This document shows, piece after piece, positions 41,220-50,393 of a DNA stretch of 64,000 bases. Both the position numbers and the translations under genes were made by a program. The DNA comes from Pseudomonas rhodesiae (GTDB lineage: Bacteria > Pseudomonadota > Gammaproteobacteria > Pseudomonadales > Pseudomonadaceae). Where the stretch lies: the NCBI RefSeq assembly GCF_007858255.1, contig NZ_VFEU01000005.1:1-64000 (forward strand). Reading direction: 5' to 3'. Position 1 is the first letter of the stretch; each line of letters begins with the position of its first letter. The notes under the pieces are model-generated. The model did not search any database, was not told the origin of the DNA, and saw nothing but the letters and a program-made list of their open reading frames with translations.

Positions 41220-42911
41220 TTACTTTTTAAGACCGAGCTTCTTCAGCTCTTCGTCGCGCAACTCGCGACGCAGGATCTTGCCGACGTTGGTCGTCGGCAA
41301 GGCATCGCGGAATTCCACCGCCTTGGGCACCTTGTAGCCAGTGACGTTGGCGCGCATGTGCTCCATCACCTGCTCCTTGGTCAGGGTCGCACCCGGCTTG
41401 ACCACAATAAACAGCTTGATGTGTTCCCCGGACTTCTCGTCCGGCACGCCGATGGCTGCACACTGCAACACGCCCGGCAGACCCGCCAGTACGTCTTCCA
41501 GCTCGTTGGGGTACACGTTGAAGCCGGAGACCAGGATCATGTCTTTCTTGCGATCAACGATGCGCATATAGCCATCGGGCTGGATGATCGCGATGTCGCC
41601 GGTCTTGAGCCAACCTTCGCTGTCGAGCATCTCGTCGGTGGCATCCTGGCGCTGCCAGTAGCCCTTCATCACTTGCGGGCCCTTGACGCACAGCTCGCCG
41701 GTTTCACCCAACGGCAGCTCGGTGCCATCGTCGGCGATGACCTTGCACACCGTCGAAGGCACCGGAATGCCGATGGTGCCGATCTGGATATGCTGGATCG
41801 GGTTCACGGTGGCCACCGGGCTGGTCTCGGTCATGCCGTAACCTTCGCAGATACCGCAACCGGTCACGGCTTTCCAACGCTCGGCCGCTGCCAGTTGCAG
41901 GGCCATACCGCCGGAGAGGGTGACTTTCAGCGCGGAGAAGTCCAGCTTGCGGAAGGCTTCGTTGTTGCACAACGCCACGAACAGCGTGTTCAGGCCGACA
42001 AAGCCGCTGAACTTCCACTTCGACAGCTCCTTGACCATCGCCGGCAGGTCGCGCGGGTTGCTGATCAGGATGTTGTGGTTGCCGATCAGCATCATCGCCA
42101 TGCAATGAAAGGTGAATGCATAGATGTGGTACAGCGGCAGCGGTGTGATCAGGATCTCGCAACCTTCATTGAGGTTGGAGCCCATCAGCGCCTTGCACTG
42201 CAGCATGTTGGCCACCAGGTTGCGATGGGTCAGCATTGCGCCCTTGGCGACGCCCGTGGTGCCGCCGGTATATTGCAGCACGGCCACGTCGCTGCTGACC
42301 GGGTTAGCGTCGCTGACCGGTTGACCGCGTCCCTTGGCGAGCACGTCGTTGAATTTGATCGCCTGGGGCAAGTGATACGCCGGGACCATTTTCTTCACGT
42401 ACTTGATGACGCTGTTGATCAGCAGGCGCTTGAGCGGCGGCAGCAGGTCCGCGACTTCGGTGACGATCACATGCTTGACGGCGGTCTTGGGCACGACCTT
42501 TTCCGCCAAGTGGGCCATGTTGGCCAGGCAGACCAGCGCCTTGGCGCCGGAATCGTTGAACTGGTGTTCCATTTCCCGCGCGGTGTACAGCGGGTTGGTG
42601 TTGACCACAATCAGGCCGGCGCGGATGGCACCGAACACAGCGACTGGGTATTGCAGAACGTTGGGTAGTTGCACGGCGATTCGATCGCCAGGCTTCAAGT
42701 CGGTATGCTGTTGCAGGTAGGCGGCGAAGGCGCCGGACAATTCGTACAACTCACCGTAGGTGATTGTCTTGCCCAGGTTGCTGAACGCCGGTTTGTTAGC
42801 GAAGCGCTGGCAGGACTGTTTAAGTACCGCCTGAATATTTGGATACTCGTCTGGATTGATTTCTGCAGCAATCCCGGCGGGGTACTTATCCTTCCAAAAG
42901 TCTTCGTTCAT
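41220..42911 (-). CDS. fadD1: Long-chain fatty acid--CoA ligase
   Basis: A 563-residue acyl-CoA synthetase (FadD). The AMP-binding motif is LQYTGGTTGVAKGAMLTHRN (about 213-232), followed by CEGYGMTETSPV. The FadD signature is GWLKTGDIAIIQPDGYMRIV, leading to RKKDMILVSGFNVYPNELED. It activates fatty acids with ATP and CoA at the inner membrane for beta-oxidation. It is named fadD1 from the conserved Pseudomonas order fadD1-fadD2-lipase-phaJ1. GAGGAG precedes the ATG. An inverted repeat lies 33 bp upstream. Confidence 0.9.
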   Translation of the reverse strand: MNEDFWKDKYPAGIAAEINPDEYPNIQAVLKQSCQRFANKPAFSNLGKTITYGELYELSGAFAAYLQQHTDLKPGDRIAVQLPNVLQYPVAVFGAIRAGLIVVNTNPLYTAREMEHQFNDSGAKALVCLANMAHLAEKVVPKTAVKHVIVTEVADLLPPLKRLLINSVIKYVKKMVPAYHLPQAIKFNDVLAKGRGQPVSDANPVSSDVAVLQYTGGTTGVAKGAMLTHRNLVANMLQCKALMGSNLNEGCEILITPLPLYHIYAFTFHCMAMMLIGNHNILISNPRDLPAMVKELSKWKFSGFVGLNTLFVALCNNEAFRKLDFSALKVTLSGGMALQLAAAERWKAVTGCGICEGYGMTETSPVATVNPIQHIQIGTIGIPVPSTVCKVIADDGTELPLGETGELCVKGPQVMKGYWQRQDATDEMLDSEGWLKTGDIAIIQPDGYMRIVDRKKDMILVSGFNVYPNELEDVLAGLPGVLQCAAIGVPDEKSGEHIKLFIVVKPGATLTKEQVMEHMRANVTGYKVPKAVEFRDALPTTNVGKILRRELRDEELKKLGLKK

Positions 42912-43192
42912 GGAAGCCCACTCCTCAGCGACGCGAATTCATCATCGCATTTGATGCGATTATTATTGGTGTATGTTTTTTACGTTTTAAGGTGAGTCTG
43001 GCGCGTTCAAGCAGGCCGAGAGGTCACAAAGCGCGCCGAGAGTAGCAGCTTTGCCGAGGGCCGACTAGAGCCAAAAGAGGGCCCTACAGTCATAAACATG
43101 ACTCACGAATATCTAATGGTCATTTTTAGAGCAAAGATTCTATATCCACAAAAAAGGCTCTAGAACAAGCCTTAGCAGATTAAACACAGACA
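42912..43192. promoter_or_regulatory. fadD1 upstream region with perfect inverted repeat
   Basis: No gene is seen in this non-coding stretch, which continues through a REPIN to fadD2. ATCGCAT and ATGCGAT (42944-42960) form a perfect 7-bp inverted repeat around TTG, 33 bp before the fadD1 start. AAGGCT and AGCCTT make a weaker hairpin near 43156-43175. A promoter for fadD1 must lie here, but no clear -35/-10 pair stands out. Confidence 0.45.
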
Positions 43193-43289
43193 AATATGGG
43201 AGGGGGCTTGCCCCCGATGGCATTAAACAGTCGATACAAATGGTGACTGTTGCGCTGCCATCGGGGGGCAAGCCTCCTCCCATATTTTA
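43193..43289. repeat. REPIN between fadD2 and fadD1
   Basis: TATGGGAGGGGGCTTGCCCC on the left is mirrored by GGGGCAAGCCTCCTCCCATA on the right, with ATGGCA/TGCCAT next to it. Same family as at 30889. It could reduce read-through from fadD2 into fadD1. Confidence 0.8.
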
Positions 43290-43307
43290 TTGCACTTCAC
43301 TTCAGGG

Positions 43308-44996
43308 TCAGGCGATGTCGCGTAGCTCCCTGCGCAGGATCTTGCCCACGGGCGTCATCGGCAACGACTCACGCAAAACGATGTGCTTGGGCACCTTGTA
43401 GCCGGTGAAGTTGCTTTTGCAGTACGCCTTCAGCTCTTCAAGGCTGACCCCCTGAGCCCGCGCCACCACGAACAGCTTCACCGCCTCCCCGGTGCGCTCG
43501 TCCGGCACGCCGATCACCGCGCAACTGGCCACTGCCGGGTGGGCCATGACCACGTCTTCGATTTCGTTGGGGTACACGTTGAAGCCGGAGACGATGATCA
43601 GGTCTTTCTTGCGGTCCACAATGCTCACAAAGCCATCGGTGTCGATCACCGCAATATCACCGGTTTTCAACCACCCTTCGGCATCCAGGGTATCGGCGGT
43701 TGCCGCCGGTTGCTGCCAGTAGCCCTTCATCACCTGTGGGCCCTTGATGCACAGTTCGCCACGCTCCCCCAGGGGCAATTCGCGGCCGTCGTCATCGATC
43801 ACCTTCATGGCCGTACCCGGCACTGGAATACCCACGGTGCCCAGCCGCGATTGGCTACCGTAGGGGTTGGTGCTGGCCACCGGCGAGGTTTCGGTCAGGC
43901 CGTAGCCTTCGCCGATGGTGCAGCCGGTCAGGGCCTTCCAGCGCTCGGCGGTGGCCTTGACCAGCGCGGTACCGCCGGAATTGGTGATCTTGAGGTGCGA
44001 GAAATCCAGGGTCTTGAAATCCGGATGGTCCATCAGCGCGACAAACAGCGTGTTCAACCCCAGCAGGCAGGAAAACCGCCACTTTTTCAGCTCCTTGATA
44101 AACCCGCCGATGTCGCGCGGGTTGGTGATCAGCACGTTGTGGTTGCCGGTCACCATCATGCACATGCAGTTGGCCGTAAAGGCATAGATGTGGTAGAGCG
44201 GCAGCGGCGCGATCATCACCTCCTGCCCTTCCCGTACCAGCGGCTGGCCGTTATCGCTGACCTGGGACATGCACGCCCGTGCCTGCTGCATATTGGCCAC
44301 CAGGTTGCCGTGGGTCAGCATCGCGCCCTTGGCCAGGCCAGTGGTGCCGCCGGTGTATTGCAGCACGGCGATGTCATCCAGGGTCACCGGGTGGCGGGTC
44401 ACGCTCAGGCCCGCGCCCATGCGCAGGGCACGCTTGAACGATACTGCGCGTGGCAAGTGATAGGCCGGGACCATCTTCTTGACCTTGTCGACCACGGTGT
44501 TGACCAGCCAGCCTTTGGCGGCGGGCAGGAAGTCGCCCATTTTGGCTTCGATCAGGTAGTCGATCTCGGTGTCGGCACACACTTCCTGCACCCGCGAACC
44601 GAACAGGTTGAGGTAGACCAGCGCCCGCACGCCGGCATCCTTGAATTGGTGGCGCATTTCCCGCGGGGTGTACAAGGGGTTGGTGTTGACCACGATCAAC
44701 CCGGCGCGCAGCGCCCCGAACACCGCGATGGGGTAATGCAATACGTTGGGCATCTGCACGGCGATGCGCTCGCCGGGCTTGAGGTCGGTGTGATGCTGCA
44801 GGTAACCGGCGAACGCCGCGCTCTGGCGCTCAAGCTCGGCGTAGGTCAGGGTCACCCCCATATTGCTGAATGCCGGACGGTCGGCAAAGGCTTTGCAGGA
44901 ACGCTCGAAGACTTCGATCACCGACTTGTAGGTTGTGAGGTCGATGTCATTGGGAACGCCCGCCGCGCGTTTGTCATTCCAGAAATCAGGTTGCAT
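43308..44996 (-). CDS. fadD2: Long-chain fatty acid--CoA ligase
   Basis: A 562-residue acyl-CoA synthetase, clearly a tandem paralogue of fadD1. LQYTGGTTGLAKGAMLTHGN is the AMP-binding motif, then GEGYGLTETSPV and GWLKTGDIAVIDTDGFVSIV with RKKDLIIVSGFNVYPNEIED. It activates fatty acids for beta-oxidation or PHA synthesis. The two copies probably differ in chain-length preference or inducer, as reported for P. aeruginosa FadD1/FadD2. It is divergent from the lipase-phaJ1 pair. Confidence 0.9.
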   Translation of the reverse strand: MQPDFWNDKRAAGVPNDIDLTTYKSVIEVFERSCKAFADRPAFSNMGVTLTYAELERQSAAFAGYLQHHTDLKPGERIAVQMPNVLHYPIAVFGALRAGLIVVNTNPLYTPREMRHQFKDAGVRALVYLNLFGSRVQEVCADTEIDYLIEAKMGDFLPAAKGWLVNTVVDKVKKMVPAYHLPRAVSFKRALRMGAGLSVTRHPVTLDDIAVLQYTGGTTGLAKGAMLTHGNLVANMQQARACMSQVSDNGQPLVREGQEVMIAPLPLYHIYAFTANCMCMMVTGNHNVLITNPRDIGGFIKELKKWRFSCLLGLNTLFVALMDHPDFKTLDFSHLKITNSGGTALVKATAERWKALTGCTIGEGYGLTETSPVASTNPYGSQSRLGTVGIPVPGTAMKVIDDDGRELPLGERGELCIKGPQVMKGYWQQPAATADTLDAEGWLKTGDIAVIDTDGFVSIVDRKKDLIIVSGFNVYPNEIEDVVMAHPAVASCAVIGVPDERTGEAVKLFVVARAQGVSLEELKAYCKSNFTGYKVPKHIVLRESLPMTPVGKILRRELRDIA

Positions 44997-45207
44997 TATT
45001 CTTGTCCTCTGTACCTGAGTGTGTCCGGCCGCTTTTATGCTGCGATGGAAAGCGGAGCTTTGGGGACGTTAGCAGCTATGGCCAATCAGGCAAATACAGG
45101 AAAGAGTGTCATCAACTGCGTGAATCTTCCTACAAGGGCCTGTACTGATCAGCCGCTTGCCAGAAGATCAGCGATACACTGCAACGACACCGAGCAAAGG
45201 AACCGCC

Positions 45208-46152
45208 ATGAACCACAGCACCTTCTGGCTGACTGCGAACGACCATACCCGCCTATACGTCAACCAATGGCTGCCACAGGGGCCGCTCCAGGCTGTGGTG
45301 ATGGTGTCCCACGGCATGGCCGAGCACAGTGGGCGCTACGTCCGCCTGGCCGAGGCCCTGGGCGATGCGGGCTACGGTGTGTACGCGCTGGACCAGCGAG
45401 GCCATGGACGGACCGCCGATGAAGGCACTCTGGGGTTGTTCGCCGAGCACGATGGCTGGAACAAAGTGGTAGGCGACCTGGCCAGCCTCAACCAACACAT
45501 CGGCCAACAGCATCCGGGGCTGCCGATCGTATTGCTGGGGCACAGCATGGGCAGTTATATCGCCCAGGCTTATCTGCTGCACCACAGTGCCAGCCTGCAT
45601 GGGGCGATTCTCAGTGGGTCGAATTTCCAGCCGGTGGCGCTATACCGCGCCGCGCGCCTGATCGCTCGCGCCGAACGCCTGCGCCAGGGCCTGCGGGGTC
45701 GCAGCGCCGTGATCGACTTCCTGTCGTTTGGCTCTTTCAACAAAGCGTTCAAACCCAACCGCACGGCCTTCGACTGGCTTAGTCGCGACCCGGATGAGGT
45801 GGATAAGTACGTCAACGATCCCCTCTGCGGTTTCCGTTGCACCAACCAACTGTGGGTGGATTTGCTTGGCGGCTTGCAGCAGATCAGCAAAGCGTCCAAC
45901 CTCGCGCAGATCGATCCGGGCCTGCCGATTCTGGTGATGGGCGGCGACTGTGATCCGGTGAGCGAGGGCAGGCGTCTCACCCACCTGGCTCAAGCCCTGC
46001 AAGCGGCCGGCTGCCAGCACCTGCAACTGACTATTTACCCCCAGGCGCGTCATGAAGTGTTCAATGAGACCAATCGTGCGCAAGTCACGGCGGATGTGGT
46101 GACATGGCTGGATCACGCCCTGAGTTTGCAACGGCCTGCCCGCTGCGAATAA
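45208..46152 (+). CDS. Alpha/beta hydrolase (monoacylglycerol lipase/lysophospholipase-like)
   Basis: A 314-residue serine hydrolase. The oxyanion and substrate region is VVMVSHGMAEHSGRY (about 31-45), with ALDQRGHG after it. The nucleophile elbow is LLGHSMGSY (about 110-118), and the acid and His lie near GGDCDPV and the terminal YPQARHEVFNE. It matches monoacylglycerol lipase/PldB-type proteins that release fatty acids from glycerides. AAAGGA precedes the start. It heads a pair with phaJ1 and faces fadD2, so the locus frees, activates and diverts fatty acids. Confidence 0.88.
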   Translation: MNHSTFWLTANDHTRLYVNQWLPQGPLQAVVMVSHGMAEHSGRYVRLAEALGDAGYGVYALDQRGHGRTADEGTLGLFAEHDGWNKVVGDLASLNQHIGQQHPGLPIVLLGHSMGSYIAQAYLLHHSASLHGAILSGSNFQPVALYRAARLIARAERLRQGLRGRSAVIDFLSFGSFNKAFKPNRTAFDWLSRDPDEVDKYVNDPLCGFRCTNQLWVDLLGGLQQISKASNLAQIDPGLPILVMGGDCDPVSEGRRLTHLAQALQAAGCQHLQLTIYPQARHEVFNETNRAQVTADVVTWLDHALSLQRPARCE

Positions 46153-46209
46153 ATTTTCCTTTAAAATCAGCAAATTAAATTACCGATTAGCCACAGGATG
46201 CGCTCTTAG

Positions 46210-46680
46210 ATGACCCAGGTAACCAACACCCCGTATGAAGCCCTTGAAGTCGGCCAGACCGCCAGTTACAGCAAGACTGTCGAAGAGCGCGATATCCAGC
46301 TGTTCGCGGCGATGTCCGGCGATCACAACCCGGTGCATCTGGACGCCGAATACGCCAAGGCCACGATGTTCAAGGAGCGTATCGCCCACGGCATGTTCAG
46401 CGGCGCTTTGATCAGCGCAGCCGTAGCCTGCGAACTGCCTGGGCCGGGCACGATTTATATCGGTCAGCAGATGAGCTTTCAGAAGCCGGTGAAGATCGGC
46501 GACACCCTGACGGTGCGCCTGGAAATCCTGGAGAAACTGCCCAAGTTCCGCGTGCGGATTGCCACCCGCGTGTTCAACCAGCGCGACGAGTTGGTAGTGG
46601 ATGGCGAAGCAGAGATTCTTGCGCCGCGTAAACAGCAGGTGGTGACCTTGACCGAGCTGCCGCCGATCAGCATCGGCTGA
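46210..46680 (+). CDS. phaJ1: R-specific enoyl-CoA hydratase
   Basis: A 156-residue MaoC-like hot-dog-fold hydratase. The catalytic Asp and His lie in SGDHNPVHLDAEYA (about 37-50), followed by IAHGMFSGALISAA and YIGQQMSFQKPVKIGD. The length equals that of P. aeruginosa PhaJ1 and the neighbours agree. It hydrates trans-2-enoyl-CoA from beta-oxidation to (R)-3-hydroxyacyl-CoA, the monomer for polyhydroxyalkanoate. A REPIN follows. Confidence 0.88.
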   Translation: MTQVTNTPYEALEVGQTASYSKTVEERDIQLFAAMSGDHNPVHLDAEYAKATMFKERIAHGMFSGALISAAVACELPGPGTIYIGQQMSFQKPVKIGDTLTVRLEILEKLPKFRVRIATRVFNQRDELVVDGEAEILAPRKQQVVTLTELPPISIG

Positions 46681-46684
46681 ATAC

Positions 46685-46779
46685 AAATGTGGGAGAGGGC
46701 TTGCCCCGATTGCGGTGAGTCAGTCATTGAAACATCGACTGATTCTCTGCTATCGGGGGCAAGCCCCCTCCCACATTGA
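46685..46779. repeat. REPIN after phaJ1
   Basis: AAATGTGGGAGAGGGCTTGC on the left and GGGCAAGCCCCCTCCCACAT on the right frame a shorter palindromic centre. Same family as at 30889 and 43193, placed between convergent genes. Confidence 0.8.
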
Positions 46780-46792
46780 CTAGGCGGTAAGC

Positions 46793-47260
46793 TTACGACT
46801 GAGCGCGAGCCTGGTTACGCAGGGCTTTAACCTGGTCGTGATTGCGTTGCACGCCGTGGTACTGACGCTCAACCAGGTCACGAATGCCCAGCAGGTTGTG
46901 CTTGTTGATCTTCTCGATCGCTTCACGGTAAGCCTTCAGTGCGTGGTCTTCACCGCGCTCGGCTTCGTTCAGCACAGCCTCTTCATCTTTACCGGTAACC
47001 ATCGACTTCACGTCGACCCAGCCACGGTGCAGTGCGCCTGCCATGCTGCCGGAATCTTCCGGATCGCCACCCAAGGCACGCACGGCGGTTTTCAGCTCGG
47101 CGGCAGCGGTGGCGCAATCGGCGGAACGCTTGGCAAACAGCGCCTTGAGTTCTGGGTGCTTGATATCTTCAGCGCACTCTTTAAAGCCTTTTTGGCCGTC
47201 GATGCTGGTTTCGATCAGGTCGTTCAGTACGGAGATCGATTCTTTGTTGATGTCAGTCAT
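46793..47260 (-). CDS. DUF2383 four-helix-bundle protein (PA2169 family)
   Basis: A 155-residue helical protein. It begins SVLNDLIETSIDGQKGFKEC and continues RSADCATAAAELKTAVRALG, then GGDPEDSGSMAGALHRGWVD and RGEDHALKAYREAIEK. The fold is ferritin-like, but a full set of iron ligands is not evident. Members are induced in anaerobic or stationary phase in Pseudomonas; the function is unknown. It is a single-gene unit. Confidence 0.88.
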   Translation of the reverse strand: MTDINKESISVLNDLIETSIDGQKGFKECAEDIKHPELKALFAKRSADCATAAAELKTAVRALGGDPEDSGSMAGALHRGWVDVKSMVTGKDEEAVLNEAERGEDHALKAYREAIEKINKHNLLGIRDLVERQYHGVQRNHDQVKALRNQARAQS

Positions 47261-47466
47261 TTTCCAATTCCTTATGTGGGTTGAGAAAGGTTGTCTTAAT
47301 GATTGCAGCGCCCGTGCCAGGTTTTGAAAAATAACTTTATTGTTTTAATTCAATTACTTACGAAATATTGAACCATCTGTATGTACGTTATTTGCATGAT
47401 CTGTCATTTGGCCTTCATGCAGAATGCCTGTATTTTCCAAGACCCTCTCGTAACCATCTGACGTTC

Positions 47467-47703
47467 ATGAACCCGGAAAAGCTCGAACTGCTGATCACCC
47501 GCGAAATGCCTTTCGGCAAATACAAAGGGCGGATCATTGCCGACTTGCCAGGCCCCTACCTGAACTGGTTCGCTCGCGAAGGTTTCCCCCACGGCGAACT
47601 GGGTGGTCTGCTGGCACTGATGCAGGAAATTGACCACAACGGTCTGTCAGAACTGCTCGAACCGCTGCGCGCCAAACACGGCAAGCCTGCCCCACGCCAT
47701 TAA
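47467..47703 (+). CDS. DUF3820 protein
   Basis: A 78-residue protein of the DUF3820 family. The conserved block is MPFGKYKGRIIADLPGPYLN, followed by WFAREGFPHGELGGLLALMQ. Members are annotated as quorum-sensing-regulated virulence factors in Pseudomonas or occur fused to exonuclease domains; the biochemical role is open. ATG 47467 is chosen because the family starts here. It is followed by the aminotransferase-like gene after ten bases, so they form one operon. Confidence 0.85.
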   Translation: MNPEKLELLITREMPFGKYKGRIIADLPGPYLNWFAREGFPHGELGGLLALMQEIDHNGLSELLEPLRAKHGKPAPRH

Positions 47704-47713
47704 GAGCCCACCC

Positions 47714-48895
47714 ATGCCCAGCAACGCCCAAAACGAAGCGCATTGGCAAGCAATCGCTCAACGCTATGACTGCGAGCCAGGCCCCATCAATCTTGAGAAC
47801 GGTTACTTCGGCCGCATGAGCCGGGCGGTGCAGGCCCAGTACCTGGAGCATGTGGCGTTTATCAACCGCAGCAATGCGGTGTATGTGCGCCAGCGTTTCG
47901 AACAGGGCGAAAACATCGAGATCCGGCGCCAGCTCGCCGCCTTGATAGAGGTGGAACCCGAGTCGGTGGCATTCACCCGCAACGCCACCGAAGCCTTGCA
48001 GTCGCTGATCCGCAACTACAACCGCCTGCAACCGGGTGACCAAGTGCTGATCAGCGATCTGGAGTACGACACGGTAAAGGGCGCGATGCGCTGGCTGGCG
48101 GCGCATCGCGGTGTGGAGGTTATCGAACTGTCCCACACCCATCCGGCCAGTTTCGACAGCCTGCTACAGACCTATCGCGATGCCTTCGCCCAATGCCCGC
48201 GTCTCAAGCTGATGGCCCTGACCCACGTTACCCATCGCACCGGGCTGGTAATGCCAGTGGCCGCCATTGCTCAGGCAGCACGGACGCACGGTGTTGACGT
48301 GATCCTCGACGGTGCCCACGCCCTTGGCCAGATCGACTTCAACTTGGCCGATCTGGGCATCCAGTTCGCCGGGTTCAACCTGCACAAATGGATCGGCGCA
48401 CCGTTGACCCTGGGCTTCCTGTACATCGCTCCCGAGCGCCTGGCCGATATCGACCCGGACATGGGCGAGCTCCACTACCCCATCACCGATGTACGCGCGC
48501 GGACGTCCTACAGCACGCCGAATTTTCCGGCGCTGATGACCTTGCCACTGGTATTGGATGAGCATCGGGCACTGGGTGGCGCGGCTGCCAAAGGTGCGCG
48601 GGTCAATTACCTGCGGGATACATGGGTGAGCCAGGTAAGGTCATTGCCGGGGATCGAGGTGCTGACGCCGGATGATCCGAGGCTGTATTGCGGGATTAGT
48701 GCTTTCAAGTTCGGCGGTCGGGACCAGCAGGCGATGGCGGACCGTTTGCTCAAGGACTACAACCTCTTCACCACGACCCGTGTTGGGGCCTCGTTCGGGA
48801 CGTGTATTCGGATCACCCCCGGGTTGGTCACCTCGGTGGCGGACATCCATCATCTGGTCACTGCCATCGGCGAACTGCACCGCAGCCCTCTATAA
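47714..48895 (+). CDS. Class V aminotransferase-fold protein (isopenicillin-N-epimerase-like)
   Basis: A 393-residue PLP enzyme. The cofactor-binding parts are FTRNATEALQSLI (about 93-105), ALTHVTHRTGLVMPV and DGAHALGQIDFNL, with the Asp that holds the pyridine ring. The PLP lysine is in GFNLHKWIGAPLTLGFLY (about 222-239). It resembles CefD and egtE/cysteine-desulfurase relatives; the substrate is unknown. ATG 47714 lies ten bases after the DUF3820 stop. A terminator hairpin follows the stop. Confidence 0.87.
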   Translation: MPSNAQNEAHWQAIAQRYDCEPGPINLENGYFGRMSRAVQAQYLEHVAFINRSNAVYVRQRFEQGENIEIRRQLAALIEVEPESVAFTRNATEALQSLIRNYNRLQPGDQVLISDLEYDTVKGAMRWLAAHRGVEVIELSHTHPASFDSLLQTYRDAFAQCPRLKLMALTHVTHRTGLVMPVAAIAQAARTHGVDVILDGAHALGQIDFNLADLGIQFAGFNLHKWIGAPLTLGFLYIAPERLADIDPDMGELHYPITDVRARTSYSTPNFPALMTLPLVLDEHRALGGAAAKGARVNYLRDTWVSQVRSLPGIEVLTPDDPRLYCGISAFKFGGRDQQAMADRLLKDYNLFTTTRVGASFGTCIRITPGLVTSVADIHHLVTAIGELHRSPL

Positions 48896-48920
48896 AAGCA
48901 GGCGCAGGTTTATTGCAGGC

Positions 48921-48955
48921 AAAAAAAAGCGGTACACCGACCAAGTGCACCGCAA
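48921..48955 (-). terminator. Terminator of the zwf-pgl-eda operon
   Basis: GCGGTACAC and GTGCACCGC pair at eight of nine positions. On the minus strand the stem is followed by eight T. An A5 run on the other side means it may also stop the convergent aminotransferase transcript. Confidence 0.85.
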
Positions 48956-48996
48956 AAATGCCGTTAAGCACAGCAACAACGATTCGGTAAATCAGA

Positions 48997-49662
48997 TCAA
49001 TCCAACAGCGCCAGGGCCTGGGCGGTAACTTCCTGGATGCGTGCCCAGTCGCCGTTCTTGATCCACTCTGGGTCGAGCATCCAGCTGCCGCCCACGCACA
49101 TCACGTTTTTCAACGCCATGTAGCTTTTGATATTGGCCGGGCCGACGCCGCCGGTCGGGCAGAATTTCACTTCGCCGAACGGGCCGCCCAGGGCCTTGAT
49201 TGCCGCTACGCCACCGCTGACTTCAGCGGGGAACAATTTGAAACGACGGTAGCCCAGGCCATAGCCTTCCATGATGCCGGACGCATTGCTGATACCCGGC
49301 AACAGCGGGATCGGGCTGTGCACCGAGGCTTCCAGCAGGTCGCGGGTAATCCCGGGGGTGACGATAAACTGCGAGCCGGCCACTTCCGCAGCCTCCAGCA
49401 TGTGCCGATCCAACACGGTGCCGGCGCCGGTGCACAGTTCAGGGCGCTGCTCGCGCAGCACCTGAATGGCCTTGAGGCCGAACTCCGAACGCAGGGTTAC
49501 TTCCAGCGCCGTCAGGCCGCCGGCCGCCAGGGCATCGGCCAGGGGCAGAATGTCCTGTTCGCGGGCGATGGTGATCACCGGCAGGATCCGCGCCTTGGCG
49601 CAGAGGCTGTCGATCAAGGCAACTTTATCCGCCATGGACACGGTCGGTTGAGGGCTTTTCAT
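48997..49662 (-). CDS. eda: KDPG/KHG aldolase
   Basis: A 221-residue 2-keto-3-deoxy-6-phosphogluconate aldolase, which splits KDPG into pyruvate and glyceraldehyde-3-phosphate in the Entner-Doudoroff pathway. The catalytic Glu is in ALEVTLRSEFG (about 46-56), and the Schiff-base Lys in RRFKLFPAEVSGG (about 135-147). PLLPGISNASG and FCPTGGVGPANI bind phosphate. The ATG after AAGGA is used; an ATG seven codons upstream would overlap the pgl stop as ATGA. It is the last gene of zwf-pgl-eda and is followed by a strong terminator. Confidence 0.93.
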   Translation of the reverse strand: MKSPQPTVSMADKVALIDSLCAKARILPVITIAREQDILPLADALAAGGLTALEVTLRSEFGLKAIQVLREQRPELCTGAGTVLDRHMLEAAEVAGSQFIVTPGITRDLLEASVHSPIPLLPGISNASGIMEGYGLGYRRFKLFPAEVSGGVAAIKALGGPFGEVKFCPTGGVGPANIKSYMALKNVMCVGGSWMLDPEWIKNGDWARIQEVTAQALALLD

Positions 49663-49679
49663 AGCGGCTGATCCTTGGC

Positions 49680-50393
49680 TCATGGGCACCAGTAAATCTC
49701 TAAAGTAGGTTGCAGAAACGCGCGAATCGGCATGGCGGCGACGTCGTCACTGGCCAGCGCGGCGCTCAAAGTGGTCAATTTCGAACTGCCGGAGATCGAC
49801 AGCACGGTGTAGCGGGCCGTGGCCAGCAACGCGCGACTCATGGTCAGGCGCTGGTGCGGCACGGTCGGCGCCAGCATGGGCCAGCAACGGCGGGTACCGT
49901 CGGGCTGCAGGGCTTCGTTCAGGTTCGGGCTGTTGGGAAACAGCGACGCGGTGTGGCCGTCATCGCCCATGCCCAGCACCAGCACATCGATGGCGGGCAG
50001 TTCGGCCAGCAGGCGATCGGCCTGCTCGGCAGCCTCTTCCAGGTTCGCGGTGGCGCTGTACAAACTGAGGAACCGCGCCTTGGCGGCCGGGCCCTGCAGC
50101 AGATATTTCTTCAATAGGCCGGCATTGCTGTCGGCATGCTCTACCGGCACCCAGCGCTCATCGGCGAGGGTGATGGTGACCTTGGACCAGTCCAGGCCCT
50201 GCTTGGCCAGGTTCTGGAAAAACGCCACCGGGCTGCGCCCACCGGACACCACCAGCGTCGCTTCGCCACGGGCGCTGATGGCCGTGCGCAATTGTTCGGC
50301 CACATCGTTGGCCAAACCGTCCGCCAGCAACGCAGGCGTACGGTACTCATGGGCGCTGACGCCCTGCGGCAGTTTCAATTCAGATATCGCCAT
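49680..50393 (-). CDS. pgl: 6-phosphogluconolactonase
   Basis: A 237-residue DevB-type lactonase that hydrolyses 6-phosphogluconolactone to 6-phosphogluconate. The NagB-like fold shows [19 protein letters not shown] at the phosphate site. Catalytic segments are [17 protein letters not shown] and [23 protein letters not shown] before the ATG supports this start, five codons inside a longer frame. It overlaps the zwf end by 14 bases. Confidence 0.93.
   Translation of the reverse strand: MAISELKLPQGVSAHEYRTPALLADGLANDVAEQLRTAISARGEATLVVSGGRSPVAFFQNLAKQGLDWSKVTITLADERWVPVEHADSNAGLLKKYLLQGPAAKARFLSLYSATANLEEAAEQADRLLAELPAIDVLVLGMGDDGHTASLFPNSPNLNEALQPDGTRRCWPMLAPTVPHQRLTMSRALLATARYTVLSISGSSKLTTLSAALASDDVAAMPIRAFLQPTLEIYWCP

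Noticed and set aside
43383..45422. A 679-codon open frame on the plus strand opposite fadD2, and similar long frames opposite gtsA (58529-59752), oprB (54062-55288) and the chemoreceptor (13970-15340).
   Set aside because: All are exact antisense shadows of high-GC genes with strong family signatures on the other strand. The translations are low-complexity, rich in H, G, R and Q, with no domain.
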